The position numbers were made by a program, and so were the translations under genes. The notes below the pieces were generated by a model. It was not told where the DNA came from. It made no database searches and worked only from the letters and a program-made list of their open reading frames with translations. A stretch of 64,000 nucleotides of DNA from Halomonas sp. HAL1. Its GTDB lineage: Bacteria > Pseudomonadota > Gammaproteobacteria > Pseudomonadales > Halomonadaceae. Below, piece after piece: positions 51,634 to 60,145 of this stretch. Position 1 is the first letter of the stretch. Each line of letters opens with the position of its first letter. The DNA lies in assembly GCF_030544485.1 (NCBI RefSeq), contig NZ_CP130610.1, forward strand, positions 1,054,001-1,118,000. The letters run 5' to 3'.

Positions 51634-52224
51634 ATGGATAAATTTGAGGTAAAGCTGGACCAGGCGGCCAGGGCCGCCTGGATGTCTTACGTGGGGGGAA
51701 TGACCCAGGATGAGATCGCCAGCCAGTTGGGTGTTTCACGGCCAGGCGTGCAGCGCTTGTTAGCCTTGGCTCGCCAGGAGGGGCTGGTGAAAGTGCATAT
51801 TGATCACCCGATCTCTAACTGTATGGCGCTAGGCAGCACGTTGCGTGATCACTTTGGTTTGACCTACTGCGACGTGGTTCCTGCCGATAACCACGCCGCC
51901 GAAAGTGCGGCTTCTTACCTAGCCGTGGCAGCCGCCGAGCGGGTGGCGCAGTTGGTTGAACGCAGTGAGCCGTTGACGCTTTCGTTAGGCACCGGGCGTT
52001 CGGTGCGGGCAGCGGTAGAAGCGCTAAGCCGTGTTGAGCGGCCTCAGCATCGCTTTGTCTCGTTAGTGGGGAATGTTGCCCGGGACGGCTCGGCTAACCG
52101 TTACGATGCGGTGATGGTGATGGCGGATAAAACCGGCGGTGAACGCTTTTTGCTACCCGCACCAGTGGTGGCGGAAACGCTTGTTGAAAAAGAGGCGATG
52201 CTGACGCAGCGGTTATTTAAAAAA
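51634..52224 (+). pseudogene. SorC/DeoR-family sugar-responsive regulator, N-terminal part (interrupted)
   Basis: Codons 1-197 of a regulator cut by the ISL3-type element. The HTH is at about residues 22-45 (YVGGMTQDEIASQLGVSRPGVQRLLALA), followed by the start of the SorC sugar-phosphate-binding domain with LSLGTGRSVRAAVEAL. The reading frame runs 12 codons into the element and stops at 52260, so a truncated 208-residue protein could still be made from 51634 (a GTG at 51622 is an alternative start). Its continuation is at 59612-59971. The gene most likely controlled the polyol ABC operon that follows. Confidence 0.9.
52218..52224 (+). repeat. Left copy of the 7-bp target-site duplication
   Basis: TAAAAAA immediately before the left terminal repeat; the right copy is at 59605-59611. 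Deleting one copy with the element restores the regulator frame. ISL3 elements usually make 8-bp duplications, so a one-base slip in the A-run is possible. Confidence 0.75.
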
Positions 52225-52246
52225 GGGTATCCGGATTATCTGGTTG
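52225..52246 (+). repeat. Left terminal inverted repeat of the ISL3 element
   Basis: Begins GGGTATCCGGATTA, then TC, then TGGTTG. The right repeat read in reverse complement has AG at the two central bases and is otherwise identical. Confidence 0.9.
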
Positions 52247-52295
52247 CTATGCGAAATTGAAAGGTGGGCGACAAGCAAAACTCACAACGGATTAA

Positions 52296-52469
52296 CTGGT
52301 TGATAGGCCCTACATAACCACACTTGAAGCCATAGCCGCTTACTTGGCCGCCGTTGATAAAGCGAAGGAGAACCGGACTACCTGGTTCATGCTCGGGAAG
52401 CTGTGGAATTGGCCAGGACAAGAGGGACTACGCTGGGTGATGGCTCGCCAGGCTACCCTGATCACGTAG
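52296..52469 (+). other. Open remnant of unknown origin next to the left repeat
   Basis: A 57-codon open stretch without a proper start codon reads as plausible protein (ITTLEAIAAYLAAVDKAKEN, then TTWFMLGKLWNWPG) and ends at TAG 52467-52469. It may be a 5'-truncated relic of an accessory gene. The opposite-strand frame at 52236-52421 looks like a shadow of it. No family recognised. Confidence 0.3.
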
Positions 52470-52477
52470 CTTCTCGG

Positions 52478-53577
52478 CTAGGCGTTGACTTTCTCAGCAT
52501 CCCGTGTGAACCGTGGCGAACGACGGGGAACCCCCGTGTGTTGTTGGCGATTCTGATTCTGACATGATTGGCACCTCCACAGCACCAGCACCCCGTGGGC
52601 CAGCGCCGCGCCGGACTGCAGGCCGAACAGGGCAATGGCGGCGGCCACGGCTAGCTCGAAGAAGTTGCTGGCACCGATCATCGCTCCCGGGGCGGCGACA
52701 TTGTGGGGCACTTTCCACGCCTTGGCCCAGCCGTAGGCAATGAAGAAGATCAGGAAGGTCTGGATGATCAGCGGGATGGCGATCAGCACGATGTGCAGCG
52801 GGTTGTTGAGTATGACATCGCCCTGGAAGGCGAATAACAGCACCAGGGTGATAATCAGGCCGATGGGCGTGATCGGTCCTACCTTTTTCATGAAGACGTT
52901 GTCGTACCACTCGATGCCGCGACGGGCGATCAGGGTGCGCCGGGTCAGGTAACCGGCGGCCAGCGGGATGACGATGTAGAGCACCACCGACAGCGCCACC
53001 GTGTCGTAGGGTACCTGGATGTTCGACACGCCGAGCAGCAGGATCACGATGGGGGCGAAGGCGAACAGCATGATCAGGTCGTTGACCGCCACCTGGACAA
53101 GAGTGTAAGCAGCATCGCCGCGGGTCAGGTAACTCCACACGAAGACCATAGCGGTACATGGCGCGGTCCCCAGCAGGATGGCACCGGCAAGGTACTGGCT
53201 GGCCAGCTCTTCGGGAATGAAGGGCCTGAACAGCACCATCAGGAAAAACCAGGCGATGGCGAACATGGTGAAGGGCTTGATCAGCCAGTTCACCGTGGTA
53301 GTGATGACAAGCCCCTTGGGCTGGCGGCGCACACCGAGCACAGCGGTAAAGTCGATCTGCGCCATCATCGGGAAGATCATCGCCCAGATGAGGATGGCTA
53401 CTGGGATCGACACCTGGGCGACTTCGAAGCGCGAGAGGGTTTCGGGCACCGCCGGGCGAACTGGCCCAGCAGTACGCCGGCGACGATGGCCATCGCCACC
53501 CATACCGAAAGATAACGCTCGAAACGACCCATGCCCTCGGTGGCGCTTGGGGCTTGGGATTCTTGGAGTGCGGTCAT
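52478..53577 (-). pseudogene. acr3: Acr3-type arsenite efflux permease, frameshifted
   Basis: The start MTALQESQ at 53577 leads into [24 protein letters not shown], then the frame breaks near 53454 and resumes as [26 protein letters not shown], the ACR3 signature. Restoring one C to the run there joins the two. The main part has ten membrane segments including LLGTAPCTAMVFVWSYLTRGD with the essential Cys, and GASNFFELAVAAAIALFG. The C-terminus breaks again near 52590, with the expected EVPIM and ANNTRG pieces in other frames. Family members export arsenite by proton exchange. As written it is non-functional. Confidence 0.85.
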
Positions 53578-53590
53578 GGTGTGACTCCTA

Positions 53591-54317
53591 TCAGATGGCA
53601 CATTGATTCACGCGCCGAGAAACGTCTTCCGCGCTTTCCACTCGCTCAGAGTAGCGGTCTGTCAAGTAGTCGCTTCGTCCTCGGATCATCAGGGTGAACT
53701 TGGTCAGTTCCTCGCAAACATCCACTATGCGGAGGTACAGAGGAGAGGGCTTCATGCGGCCATCTTCGTCGAATTCATTGAAAGCTTTCGGTACCGAAGA
53801 CTGATTGGGGATCGTCACCATGCGCATCCAACGACCGAGGATGCGCATTTGGTTAACCGCGTTAAAGCTCTGGCTCCCGCCTGATACCTGTATCACGGCC
53901 AGGGTCTTCCCTGAGTGGGACGAATGCCGCCTAGTGACAACGGAATCCAGTCGATCTGGGCCTTCATGATGGCCGTCATGGCACCATGGCGTTCGGGACT
54001 GACCCACAGCATGCCTTCCGACCACTCGGCCAACTCGCGTAACTCCTGAACCTTGGGGTGGTCAGCCCCCGCATCATCCGGCAAGGGCAGGCCGCTAGGG
54101 TTGTAAGTCCGCACCTCGCATCCGAACCAACGCAGCAGTCGCCCGGCTTCCTCGGCAACGAAACGTGAGTAGGATCGTTCTCGCAGGGATCCGTAGAGCA
54201 CCAAAATACGTGGCGCATGCTGGGGGTCTCGGGGCCTGCCAACAGTGTCGTGTCGATGGAACGCAACTGGGAAGGATCAATATTGGGGAGGTCTGCCGGC
54301 ATCTTGATGTCTTTCAT
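53591..54317 (-). pseudogene. arsH: ArsH organoarsenical/NADPH-FMN oxidoreductase, two frameshifts
   Basis: Three frames together spell an ArsH protein. The start at 54317 ([18 protein letters not shown]) breaks at a run of five G on the plus strand (54222-54226); the next frame continues [16 protein letters not shown]...[18 protein letters not shown]...IRPTQG and breaks near 53909-53911; the third gives [22 protein letters not shown] to the end at RVNQCAI. Adding one base at each point restores the gene. ArsH oxidises trivalent methylated arsenicals. Its start overlaps the arsC stop (ATGA). Confidence 0.88.
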
Positions 54318-54725
54318 GGCGCGATTCCTGGGTAATGGATGACTTCACCATCTTCCTTGATGAAGTGCGCTACTGGGTGGTCAAGGAGATCCAGCACCGT
54401 CTCCGATGGTCGGCATAGCCTGGCACCCTTCAGTGTCACCACGATCGGTCGATTGATCAGAATCGGTTCCGCCAGCATGGCATCGATCAGCTGATCATCC
54501 GTCAACGCCGGGTCGTCCAGCCCCAATGCCTCGTAGGGGTTCCCTTGCGCCGCAGTAGATCCCGAGGGCAGATACCCATCTTCGCCAGCAGCTCCACGAT
54601 GCGTTCCCGGCTTGGGGCGTATTGAGATATTCGATGATCTCGGGAGGTTCACCAGAGGCCCTCATCATCGCCAAGGTATTGCGTGATGTGCCGCAGTTCG
54701 GGTTGTGATAGATCTGGGGAAGCAT
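54314..54725 (-). pseudogene. arsC: Glutaredoxin-type arsenate reductase ArsC, two frameshifts
   Basis: The first frame has IYHNPNCGTSRNTLAMMRASGE with the catalytic Cys of the ArsC/Spx family, then IIEYLNTP, and breaks at the GGGG run 54614-54617. A middle frame carries RERIVELLAKMGICPRDLLRRKG, and after a second break near 54542-54544 the third frame gives NPYEALGLDDPALTDDQLIDAML and RPIVVTLKGARLCRPSE. One added G/C at each point restores about 137 codons. It would reduce arsenate to arsenite for Acr3. AAGGAAT precedes the start; it is 6 bases after arsR. Confidence 0.88.
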
Positions 54726-54731
54726 ACTGTT

Positions 54732-55082
54732 TCATTCCTTATCTTGATTCGGAGTGTAACCGATCAGGGACTCCGCTAAGGGGCCACACACCTCCGGATG
54801 CCCCGCGCAGCAGTCGCGCACCAGGAAGCGGATGGCTTCCTGCATGTGGTTTAGATTCGCCCGATAGATGATCGAGCGCCCCTGACGACGGGATACCACC
54901 AGACCTGCCCGCGACAGCACAGACAGGTGCGCCGACATCGTGGCATGGGGCACCGATAGCTGCCGTGCGAGCTCGCCGGCGGCGAGCCCATCCGGTTCCT
55001 GGCGTACCAGCAGGCGAAAGACCGCCAGGCGTGTCTCCTGGGCAAGAGCGGAAAAGCTCTCGATTACGTTTGATGTTTCCAT
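54732..55082 (-). CDS. arsR: ArsR-family arsenite-responsive repressor
   Basis: An intact 116-aa winged-helix repressor. The HTH is LARQLSVPHATMSAHLSVLSRAGLV (39-63). The likely As(III) site is near the C-terminus, C91-C92 and C99 in RDCCAGHPEVCGP, resembling the Acidithiobacillus ArsR arrangement rather than the plasmid R773 type in helix 3. It should control both divergent arsenic modules. It is first in the leftward operon. Confidence 0.92.
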   Translation of the reverse strand: METSNVIESFSALAQETRLAVFRLLVRQEPDGLAAGELARQLSVPHATMSAHLSVLSRAGLVVSRRQGRSIIYRANLNHMQEAIRFLVRDCCAGHPEVCGPLAESLIGYTPNQDKE

Positions 55083-55084
55083 AT

Positions 55085-55100
55085 TTCCAAAATTATGGAA
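55085..55100. promoter_or_regulatory. Candidate ArsR operator
   Basis: TTCCAAAATTATGGAA is a hyphenated dyad (TTCCA / TGGAA with AATT at the centre) ending 2 bases upstream of the arsR start, in the 131-bp region shared with the divergent arsenate-reductase gene. Confidence 0.55.
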
Positions 55101-55213
55101 TTATTGGGGGCGTGTCAAGTCGTTCACTCAAGGTAGAAGCGTAGAACGTCCTAGCAGCACGCAACATCTTTCTATCCGCACATATGCAAGCCCGCATCAA
55201 TGAGGGTCAACTG

Positions 55214-55639
55214 ATGAGACTGCGACGTGTTCTGTTCCTGTGCAATGCCAACTCGGCCAGGTCCCTGATGGGCGAAGCCCTGTTACGTCACCTGGCGGGA
55301 GACCGCTTTGAGGCGTTCAGCGCTGGTTCCGAGCCGGATCGCCCCCATGAGATCACCTTGGCTACCTTGAGCAAGCTAGGTATCGACACTCAGGGGCTCG
55401 CCAGCAAGTCCCTGGGCGATTTCGCCGGTGAGCATTTCGATTCGGTGATCGTGCTTTGTGACAAGGCCCAGCAGGCATGCCGTGACTGGCAGGGCAGCAG
55501 TGATGAGTATCTCTACTGGGATATCCGCGATCCTCGCCTTATCGAGCGGTGGGATGCCTACGAGCAGGCGCTGGCCGAAATCCGTCATCGGCTATTGCTC
55601 TGGCTGGAGATCCAGGAGCGCGACGACATCGAGCGCTGA
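55214..55639 (+). CDS. LMW-phosphatase-type arsenate reductase
   Basis: The ATG at 55214 has GAGGG seven bases upstream, giving 141 aa; the open frame from 55184 is longer than needed. The P-loop is LCNANSARS near residue 10, the low-molecular-weight tyrosine phosphatase/thioredoxin-type ArsC signature. A conserved acidic stretch WDIRDPRLIE carries the DP general-acid motif. It probably reduces arsenate, although a phosphatase role in the GAPDH/ArsJ pathway is possible. It heads the rightward operon and is unbroken. Confidence 0.85.
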   Translation: MRLRRVLFLCNANSARSLMGEALLRHLAGDRFEAFSAGSEPDRPHEITLATLSKLGIDTQGLASKSLGDFAGEHFDSVIVLCDKAQQACRDWQGSSDEYLYWDIRDPRLIERWDAYEQALAEIRHRLLLWLEIQERDDIER

Positions 55640-55685
55640 ACCTCGATCCATCGAGACCCACGACTAAATTCAAAGCGAGGTAACT

Positions 55686-56716
55686 ATGACTCTGCGTATT
55701 GGTATCAATGGCTTCGGACGCATTGGCAGATTGACGCTGCGCAGCCTCTGGCGCTCCGTCGAATCGGGCGAGGTCGAGATCGGCTTGATCAACGATCCGG
55801 GCGGTGACGCTGCCACCTTCGCCCACCTGCTGGAGTTCGACTCGGTGCATGGCCACTGGGCACCGGGAAAGGGAATCGACGCCACCGAGGCGGACATCCT
55901 CATCGACGGTCGGCGCCTGGCTTTTACCTCCAAGGTCGCCACGGCCGACAGCGACTGGTCGGGCTGCGACGTTGTCATCGAGTGTTCGGGCAAGATCAAG
56001 ACCCGCGAGAAACTGCAGGCCTACCTGGACCAGGGCGTCGGTCGGGTGGTGGTAAGCGCGCCGGTGAAGGAAGAGGGCGTGCTGAACGTGGTGATGGGGG
56101 TCAATGACGACCGCTACGATCCTGAGACACACCGCATCGTCACCGCGGCGAGCTGCACCACCAACTGCCTGGCGCCGGTGGTCAAGGTTATCCACGAGAC
56201 CTATGGCATCCGCCACGGCTCCATGACCACCGTCCACGATATCACCAATACCCAGACCATCCTCGACGCCCCCCACAAGGACTTGCGCCGAGCCCGTGCC
56301 TGCGGCATGAGCCTGATTCCCACCACCACCGGCTCGGCCAAGGCGATCACCGCCATCTTTCCCGAGCTCGAGGGCAAGCTGAACGGCCACGCCGTGCGGG
56401 TGCCCCTGGCCAACGCCTCGCTCACCGACATGGTCTTCGAACTCGAACGCGAGGTGACGGTGGACGAGGTCAATGCTGCTCTGAAGGCCGCCGCCGAGGG
56501 CCGCTAGCCGGCATCCTGGGCTACGAGGAGCGCCCGCTGGTCTCCATCGACTACCGTACCGATCCGCGCAGCTCGATCATCGACGCGCTTTCGACCATGG
56601 TGGTCAACGGCACCCAGCTCAAGCTCTACGCCTGGTATGACAACGAGTGGGGCTACGCCAACCGGACCGCCGAGCTGGCGATGAAGGTGGGGAGTGAGCA
56701 GGTGGGCCATGTCTGA
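55686..56716 (+). pseudogene. ArsJ-associated glyceraldehyde-3-phosphate dehydrogenase, one frameshift
   Basis: The first frame runs to 56507 and stops at EGR; a one-base loss at about 56498-56502 (ggccgctag for ggcccgctag) causes this. With the base restored the frame continues [21 protein letters not shown] to EQVGHV at 56716, a full-length GAPDH of about 343 aa. NAD-site [11 protein letters not shown] and the catalytic Cys in [10 protein letters not shown] are present. In ars operons this enzyme makes 1-arseno-3-phosphoglycerate from arsenate, which ArsJ exports. arsJ begins inside its last codons. Confidence 0.88.
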
Positions 56717-57943
56717 GGCAGGGAAGCTCGGGATCCGCTTGAAGGGGCTGCCCTTCGAGGTGCGCCAGTACCTGCTGATCACCGGCAACTACTGGGCCTT
56801 CACCCTCACCGACGGTGCCCTGCGCATGTTGGTGGTGCTCTACTTCCATCAGTTGGGCTACTCACCGCTGGAGGTGGCGCTGCTGTTCCTCTTCTACGAG
56901 GCCTTCGGCGTAGTCACCAACCTGGTGGGGGCTGGCTGGGGGCACGCCTGGGCCTCAACCGCACCATGAACGTGGGCCTCGGCCTGCAGATCGTCGCGCT
57001 GGTCATGCTGATGGTGCCCGCCGCGGCGCTAACCGTGCCCTGGGTGATGGCCGCCCAAGCGCTCTCGGGCATCGCCAAGGACCTCAACAAGATGAGCGCC
57101 AAGAGCGCGGTCAAGGTGCTGGTGCCCAAGGACAGCCCTAGTGCCGGCAGTGCCCTCTACCGCTGGGTAGCGATCCTCACCGGTTCCAAGAACGCGCTGA
57201 AGGGGGCCGGTTTCTTCCTCGGCGGCCTGCTGCTGACTCTGATCGGCTTCCGCGGTGCGGTCATCGCCATGGCATTGATGCTCGTCGCGGTGTTGACGCT
57301 GTCGCTGATAAGGCTCAAGGCTGACCTGGGTCGCCAGAAGCGCAAGCCCAAGTTCACCGAGGTGTTCTCCAAGTCCCGGGCCATCAACGTGCTCTCGGCG
57401 GCGCGGCTATGCCTGTTCGCCTCCCGGGACGTGTGGTTCGTGGTGGCGTTGCCGGTGTTCCTCTACGACCAGCACGGCTGGAGCCATTGGACGGTGGGCG
57501 GCCTGCTGGCTATCTGGGTGATCGGCTATGGTGGGGTGCAGACCCAGGCGCCGCGCCTCACCGGCCTGGTCAAGGGCGGGGCGCGGGCCGTCACCGTGTT
57601 CTGGGCGTTGGCCCTGGCCGGCTTGCCAGCGCTGCTGGCCCTGCTGCCCCTGGCCGAAGTGGGCTGGTTGGTGACGGGGCTTTTGGCCTTCGGCGTGCTC
57701 TTCGCCGTCAACTCCAGCTGGCACAGCTACCTGATCGTGCACTATGCCCGCGCCGATGGCGTCTCCATGGACGTGGGCTTCTATTACATGGCCAACGCCA
57801 TGGGCCGCCTCGCCGGCACACTACTCTCCGGTTGGGTGTACCAGGTGTATGGCCTGGCCGCCTGTCTGTGGATCTCGGCCGCTCTGGTGGCGGCCAGCGC
57901 CCTGATGGCTCTTGCGCTGCCACAGGAGGCGTCTGGGGAATGA
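56709..57943 (+). pseudogene. arsJ: ArsJ MFS-type organoarsenate exporter, one frameshift
   Basis: The ATG at 56709 starts [20 protein letters not shown] and TM segments typical of ArsJ. The frame breaks at the GGGGG run 56927-56931; adding one G turns NLVGAGWGHAW into NLVGGWLGARLGLNRTMN and joins it to the frame that runs to 57943, with QALSGIAKDLNKMSAKSAVKVL and about 11 membrane segments. ArsJ exports 1-arseno-3-phosphoglycerate made by the adjacent GAPDH. About 411 residues when repaired. Confidence 0.88.
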
Positions 57944-58254
57944 TGTGGGGCTACCCGACGCTGACCTTGCCCCACGGCTATCGACTGAGCCCCAGGACCC
58001 TCTACCCCATGCTGCATTCGATGGAGCGCAAGGGGGCCTGCCCTCCGTGATTAGTACAAGGGAAGCACACGACGCAGGCTCTACCGTCGCTGTTCGCGCT
58101 GGGCGCCGCCGTGCTCAACGGTCCCCTCAACCAGGGGATCATCCACGGCCTCAAGGTCAGTGGCGGCATTCTCGTCACCATGTAGCTGGCATCGTCCTCA
58201 ATGCCAAACAGGCACTATCCCGATAAACATACTTGCCACGAAAACGCCCAAGAT
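57944..58254 (+). pseudogene. Decayed region with a PadR-like HTH relic
   Basis: Within the frame ending at 58050, HGYRLSPRTLYPMLHSMERK (about 57975-58034) is the recognition region of PadR-family repressors. It has no promoter-proximal start and breaks off at once. Farther on, another frame reads SLFALGAAVLNGPLNQGIIH before a stop near 58185, perhaps the end of an unrelated membrane protein. The region looks like debris between arsJ and the transposase. Confidence 0.5.
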
Positions 58255-59556
58255 ATGACGCACTTTTCTGACAACATTCTCCACCTGCCGGAATACCACG
58301 TCCTGGGCACCAAGGTGGAAGAGCATGATCTCCACTACCAGATCGAAGCTCCTGAGCCTCTAGCTTGCGAGGAATGCGGCGTTGAGAATGAGTTTGTCAG
58401 GTTCGGCAAGCGCGATGTGGCCTATCGTGACCTACCCATCCACGGCAAGCGGGTCACCCTCTGGGTGGTCCGTCGCCGGTACACATGTCGAGCCTGCGGA
58501 AAGACATTCCGTCCGACGCTCCCCGAGATGGTGGACACTCATCGCATGACGCGGAGGCTTTACAGCCATGTTGAAAAGGAGGCCTTCAACCACCCCTACG
58601 CCTATGTAGCCGATACCACGGGCCTCGATGAGAAGACCATACGCGAAATCTTCAAGAAAAAGGCTGAGTTCCTGGCGATTTGGCACCGCTTCGAGACTCC
58701 TCGTTGCCTGGGCATCGACGAGCTGTACCTGAATCGCCGCTACCGCTGCATCCTGACCAACTTGGAGGAGCGTACTCTGTTAGACCTGCTGCCCGGTCGT
58801 CAGCAGGACGCGGTGACGAAGCGGCTCATGAGCATGACTGAGCGCGACAAGGTCGAGATCGTCAGCATGGACATGTGGAAGCCCTACCGCCGTGCCGTTC
58901 AGGCGGTGCTGCCACAGGCCCGCATTGTGGTCGATAAGTTCCATGTGGTGCGTATGGCCAACGAAGCCCTGGAGAAGGTCCGCAAGGGGCTCAGGAAGGA
59001 GTTGACGGCCAACCAGCGACGAACCCTTAAGGGCGACCGGAAGATCCTGCTGAAGCGGGCTCACGACGTCTCAGACCGCGAGCGTCTCATCATGGAAACC
59101 TGGACAGGGGCCTTCCCCCAGCTCCTGGCAGCCTATGAGCACAAGGAGCGGTTCTACCACATCTGGGGCTGTGCCACCCGGCGGGATGCTGAGAAGGCGT
59201 TGGCTGCCTGGGTTGACGGCATCCCGCAGGGGCAGAAGGAGGTCTGGAAGGATCTCGTTAGCGCCGTCAGTGGCTGGCGTGAGGAGGTGCTGACCTACTT
59301 CGAGACCGACATCCCAATCACCAACGCCTTCACGGAGTCGATCAACCGGCTGGCCAAGGACAAGAACCGCGATGGCCGGGGCTATTCATTCGAGGTGATG
59401 CGGGCCCGGATGCTCTACACCACCAAGCACAAGAAGAAGACGCCACAGACCAAGGAATCTCCGTTCCTGGGCAAGGCCACCATGACCTACAGCATGGGTC
59501 TCCCCGAGGCCGAGAAGAACTACGGCGTCGATCTATCAACCTTCTGGGAGGATTAA
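58255..59556 (+). CDS. ISL3-family transposase
   Basis: An intact transposase of about 433 aa from the ATG at 58255 (an ATG at 58201 adds 18 residues). The N-terminal zinc finger is CEECGVENEF and CRACGKTF; an HTH follows. The DDE catalytic triad fits GIDELYLN, DMWKPYR and the Glu in FTESINRL. It should act on the 22-bp repeats at both ends of the element. It is transcribed toward the right end and stops 26 bases before the right repeat. Confidence 0.92.
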   Translation: MTHFSDNILHLPEYHVLGTKVEEHDLHYQIEAPEPLACEECGVENEFVRFGKRDVAYRDLPIHGKRVTLWVVRRRYTCRACGKTFRPTLPEMVDTHRMTRRLYSHVEKEAFNHPYAYVADTTGLDEKTIREIFKKKAEFLAIWHRFETPRCLGIDELYLNRRYRCILTNLEERTLLDLLPGRQQDAVTKRLMSMTERDKVEIVSMDMWKPYRRAVQAVLPQARIVVDKFHVVRMANEALEKVRKGLRKELTANQRRTLKGDRKILLKRAHDVSDRERLIMETWTGAFPQLLAAYEHKERFYHIWGCATRRDAEKALAAWVDGIPQGQKEVWKDLVSAVSGWREEVLTYFETDIPITNAFTESINRLAKDKNRDGRGYSFEVMRARMLYTTKHKKKTPQTKESPFLGKATMTYSMGLPEAEKNYGVDLSTFWED

Positions 59557-59582
59557 GGTTTTGGTGGATCAGAGGGGATCAT

Positions 59583-59604
59583 CAACCACTTAATCCGGAT
59601 ACCC
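59583..59604 (-). repeat. Right terminal inverted repeat of the ISL3 element
   Basis: Ends with AATCCGGATACCC on the plus strand, the complement of the left repeat start GGGTATCCGGATT. It is followed by the right target duplication TAAAAAA (59605-59611). Confidence 0.9.
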
Positions 59605-59611
59605 TAAAAAA
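59605..59611 (+). repeat. Right copy of the 7-bp target-site duplication
   Basis: TAAAAAA, identical to 52218-52224, joins the element to the rest of the regulator gene. Confidence 0.75.
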
Positions 59612-59971
59612 ATTGCCGATGTGGCGCGCGAGTCCGAGGCTGCTTTTATTGGCGTTGGGCGCATCGACCGCCAGGCCACGCTGTTTCAAGATCACTTTAT
59701 TAGCGAAAGCGAACTAGATGAGTTGCTGGGTTTGGCAGCGGTAGGGGAGTTGCTTGGCTGGCCGCTGAATAGCGACGGCGAGGTGATCGACTGCTCGATT
59801 ACCCGGCGGGTCACTAGTCTGCCCCTGGAGCGCTTTGGCAAGCACCATATGGTGGCGATAGCGGGAGGACGTGAAAAAGCCCCGGCGATTCATGCCGCGC
59901 TGCGTGGCAGTTGGTTAAAAGGGTTGGTGACTGACGAAGTGGCCGCTCGACAAATTGTCGACGCGCTATAG
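59612..59971 (+). pseudogene. SorC/DeoR-family regulator, C-terminal part (interrupted)
   Basis: The frame is open from the duplication and reads IADVARESEAAFIGVGRIDRQ, then GDVE-like acidic stretches and the end RQIVDAL at 59971. Joined to 51634-52224 after removing the element and one duplicate it gives 951 bases, 316 codons plus stop, the normal SorC-family length. GVGRI and VAIAGGREKAPAIHAAL match the sugar-phosphate-binding domain. A GTG at 59621 could start a fragment but no function is expected. Confidence 0.9.
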
Positions 59972-59995
59972 GAGGTTTCAAACCTAGGTGCGTGC

Positions 59996-60097
59996 ACTGC
60001 AACATGCAGTAAGGGTAATAAGTTAGCGTAAAGTCTAATCCGATCGGCTTTGCTTTTTTTTGTCTTACGTACGATCATTTGTTCGGTTGATGATCAA
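59996..60097 (+). promoter_or_regulatory. Candidate operators before the polyol ABC operon
   Basis: The 174-bp gap before 60146 holds two dyads: ACTGCA-ACA-TGCAGT (59996-60010) and TTGAT-G-ATCAA (60087-60097), the latter also paired with GATCAT at 60073-60078. They are candidates for the disrupted SorC-type regulator. A CCGATCGG followed by a T-run (60040-60061) could terminate the regulator transcript. Confidence 0.4.
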
Positions 60098-60145
60098 TAA
60101 GATCAAGGCGACAACAATGCCAATACAAGCCCATAGGAGTGCTTT

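Larger units (their letters stand above)
52225..59604. mobile_element. ISL3-family element carrying arsenic resistance genes (7,380 bp)
   Basis: The element is bounded by 22-bp terminal inverted repeats (52225-52246 and 59583-59604) that agree at 20 of 22 positions. It carries one intact ISL3 transposase at its right end and two arsenic modules: arsR-arsC-arsH-acr3 leftward, and arsenate reductase-GAPDH-arsJ rightward. Its base composition is visibly richer in GC than the flanking DNA. It interrupts a SorC-type regulator gene with a 7-bp duplication. Several cargo genes carry one-base losses while the transposase is intact. It could be a single long transposon or one formed by transposition around captured genes; no second transposase copy is present. 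Confidence 0.88.

Noticed and set aside
54819..55235. A second gene opposite arsR or across the arsR operator region
   Set aside because: Frames here are short or Arg/Ser-rich shadows of arsR; the intergenic part is better explained as a promoter with an operator.
55539..56390. A 283-codon minus-strand frame opposite the GAPDH gene
   Set aside because: High-GC antisense frame with His/Gly/Asp-rich translation; GAPDH on the plus strand is unmistakable.
52225..59604. A composite transposon with a transposase gene at each end
   Set aside because: Only one transposase gene and a single pair of terminal repeats are present, so the simple single-element view is preferred.
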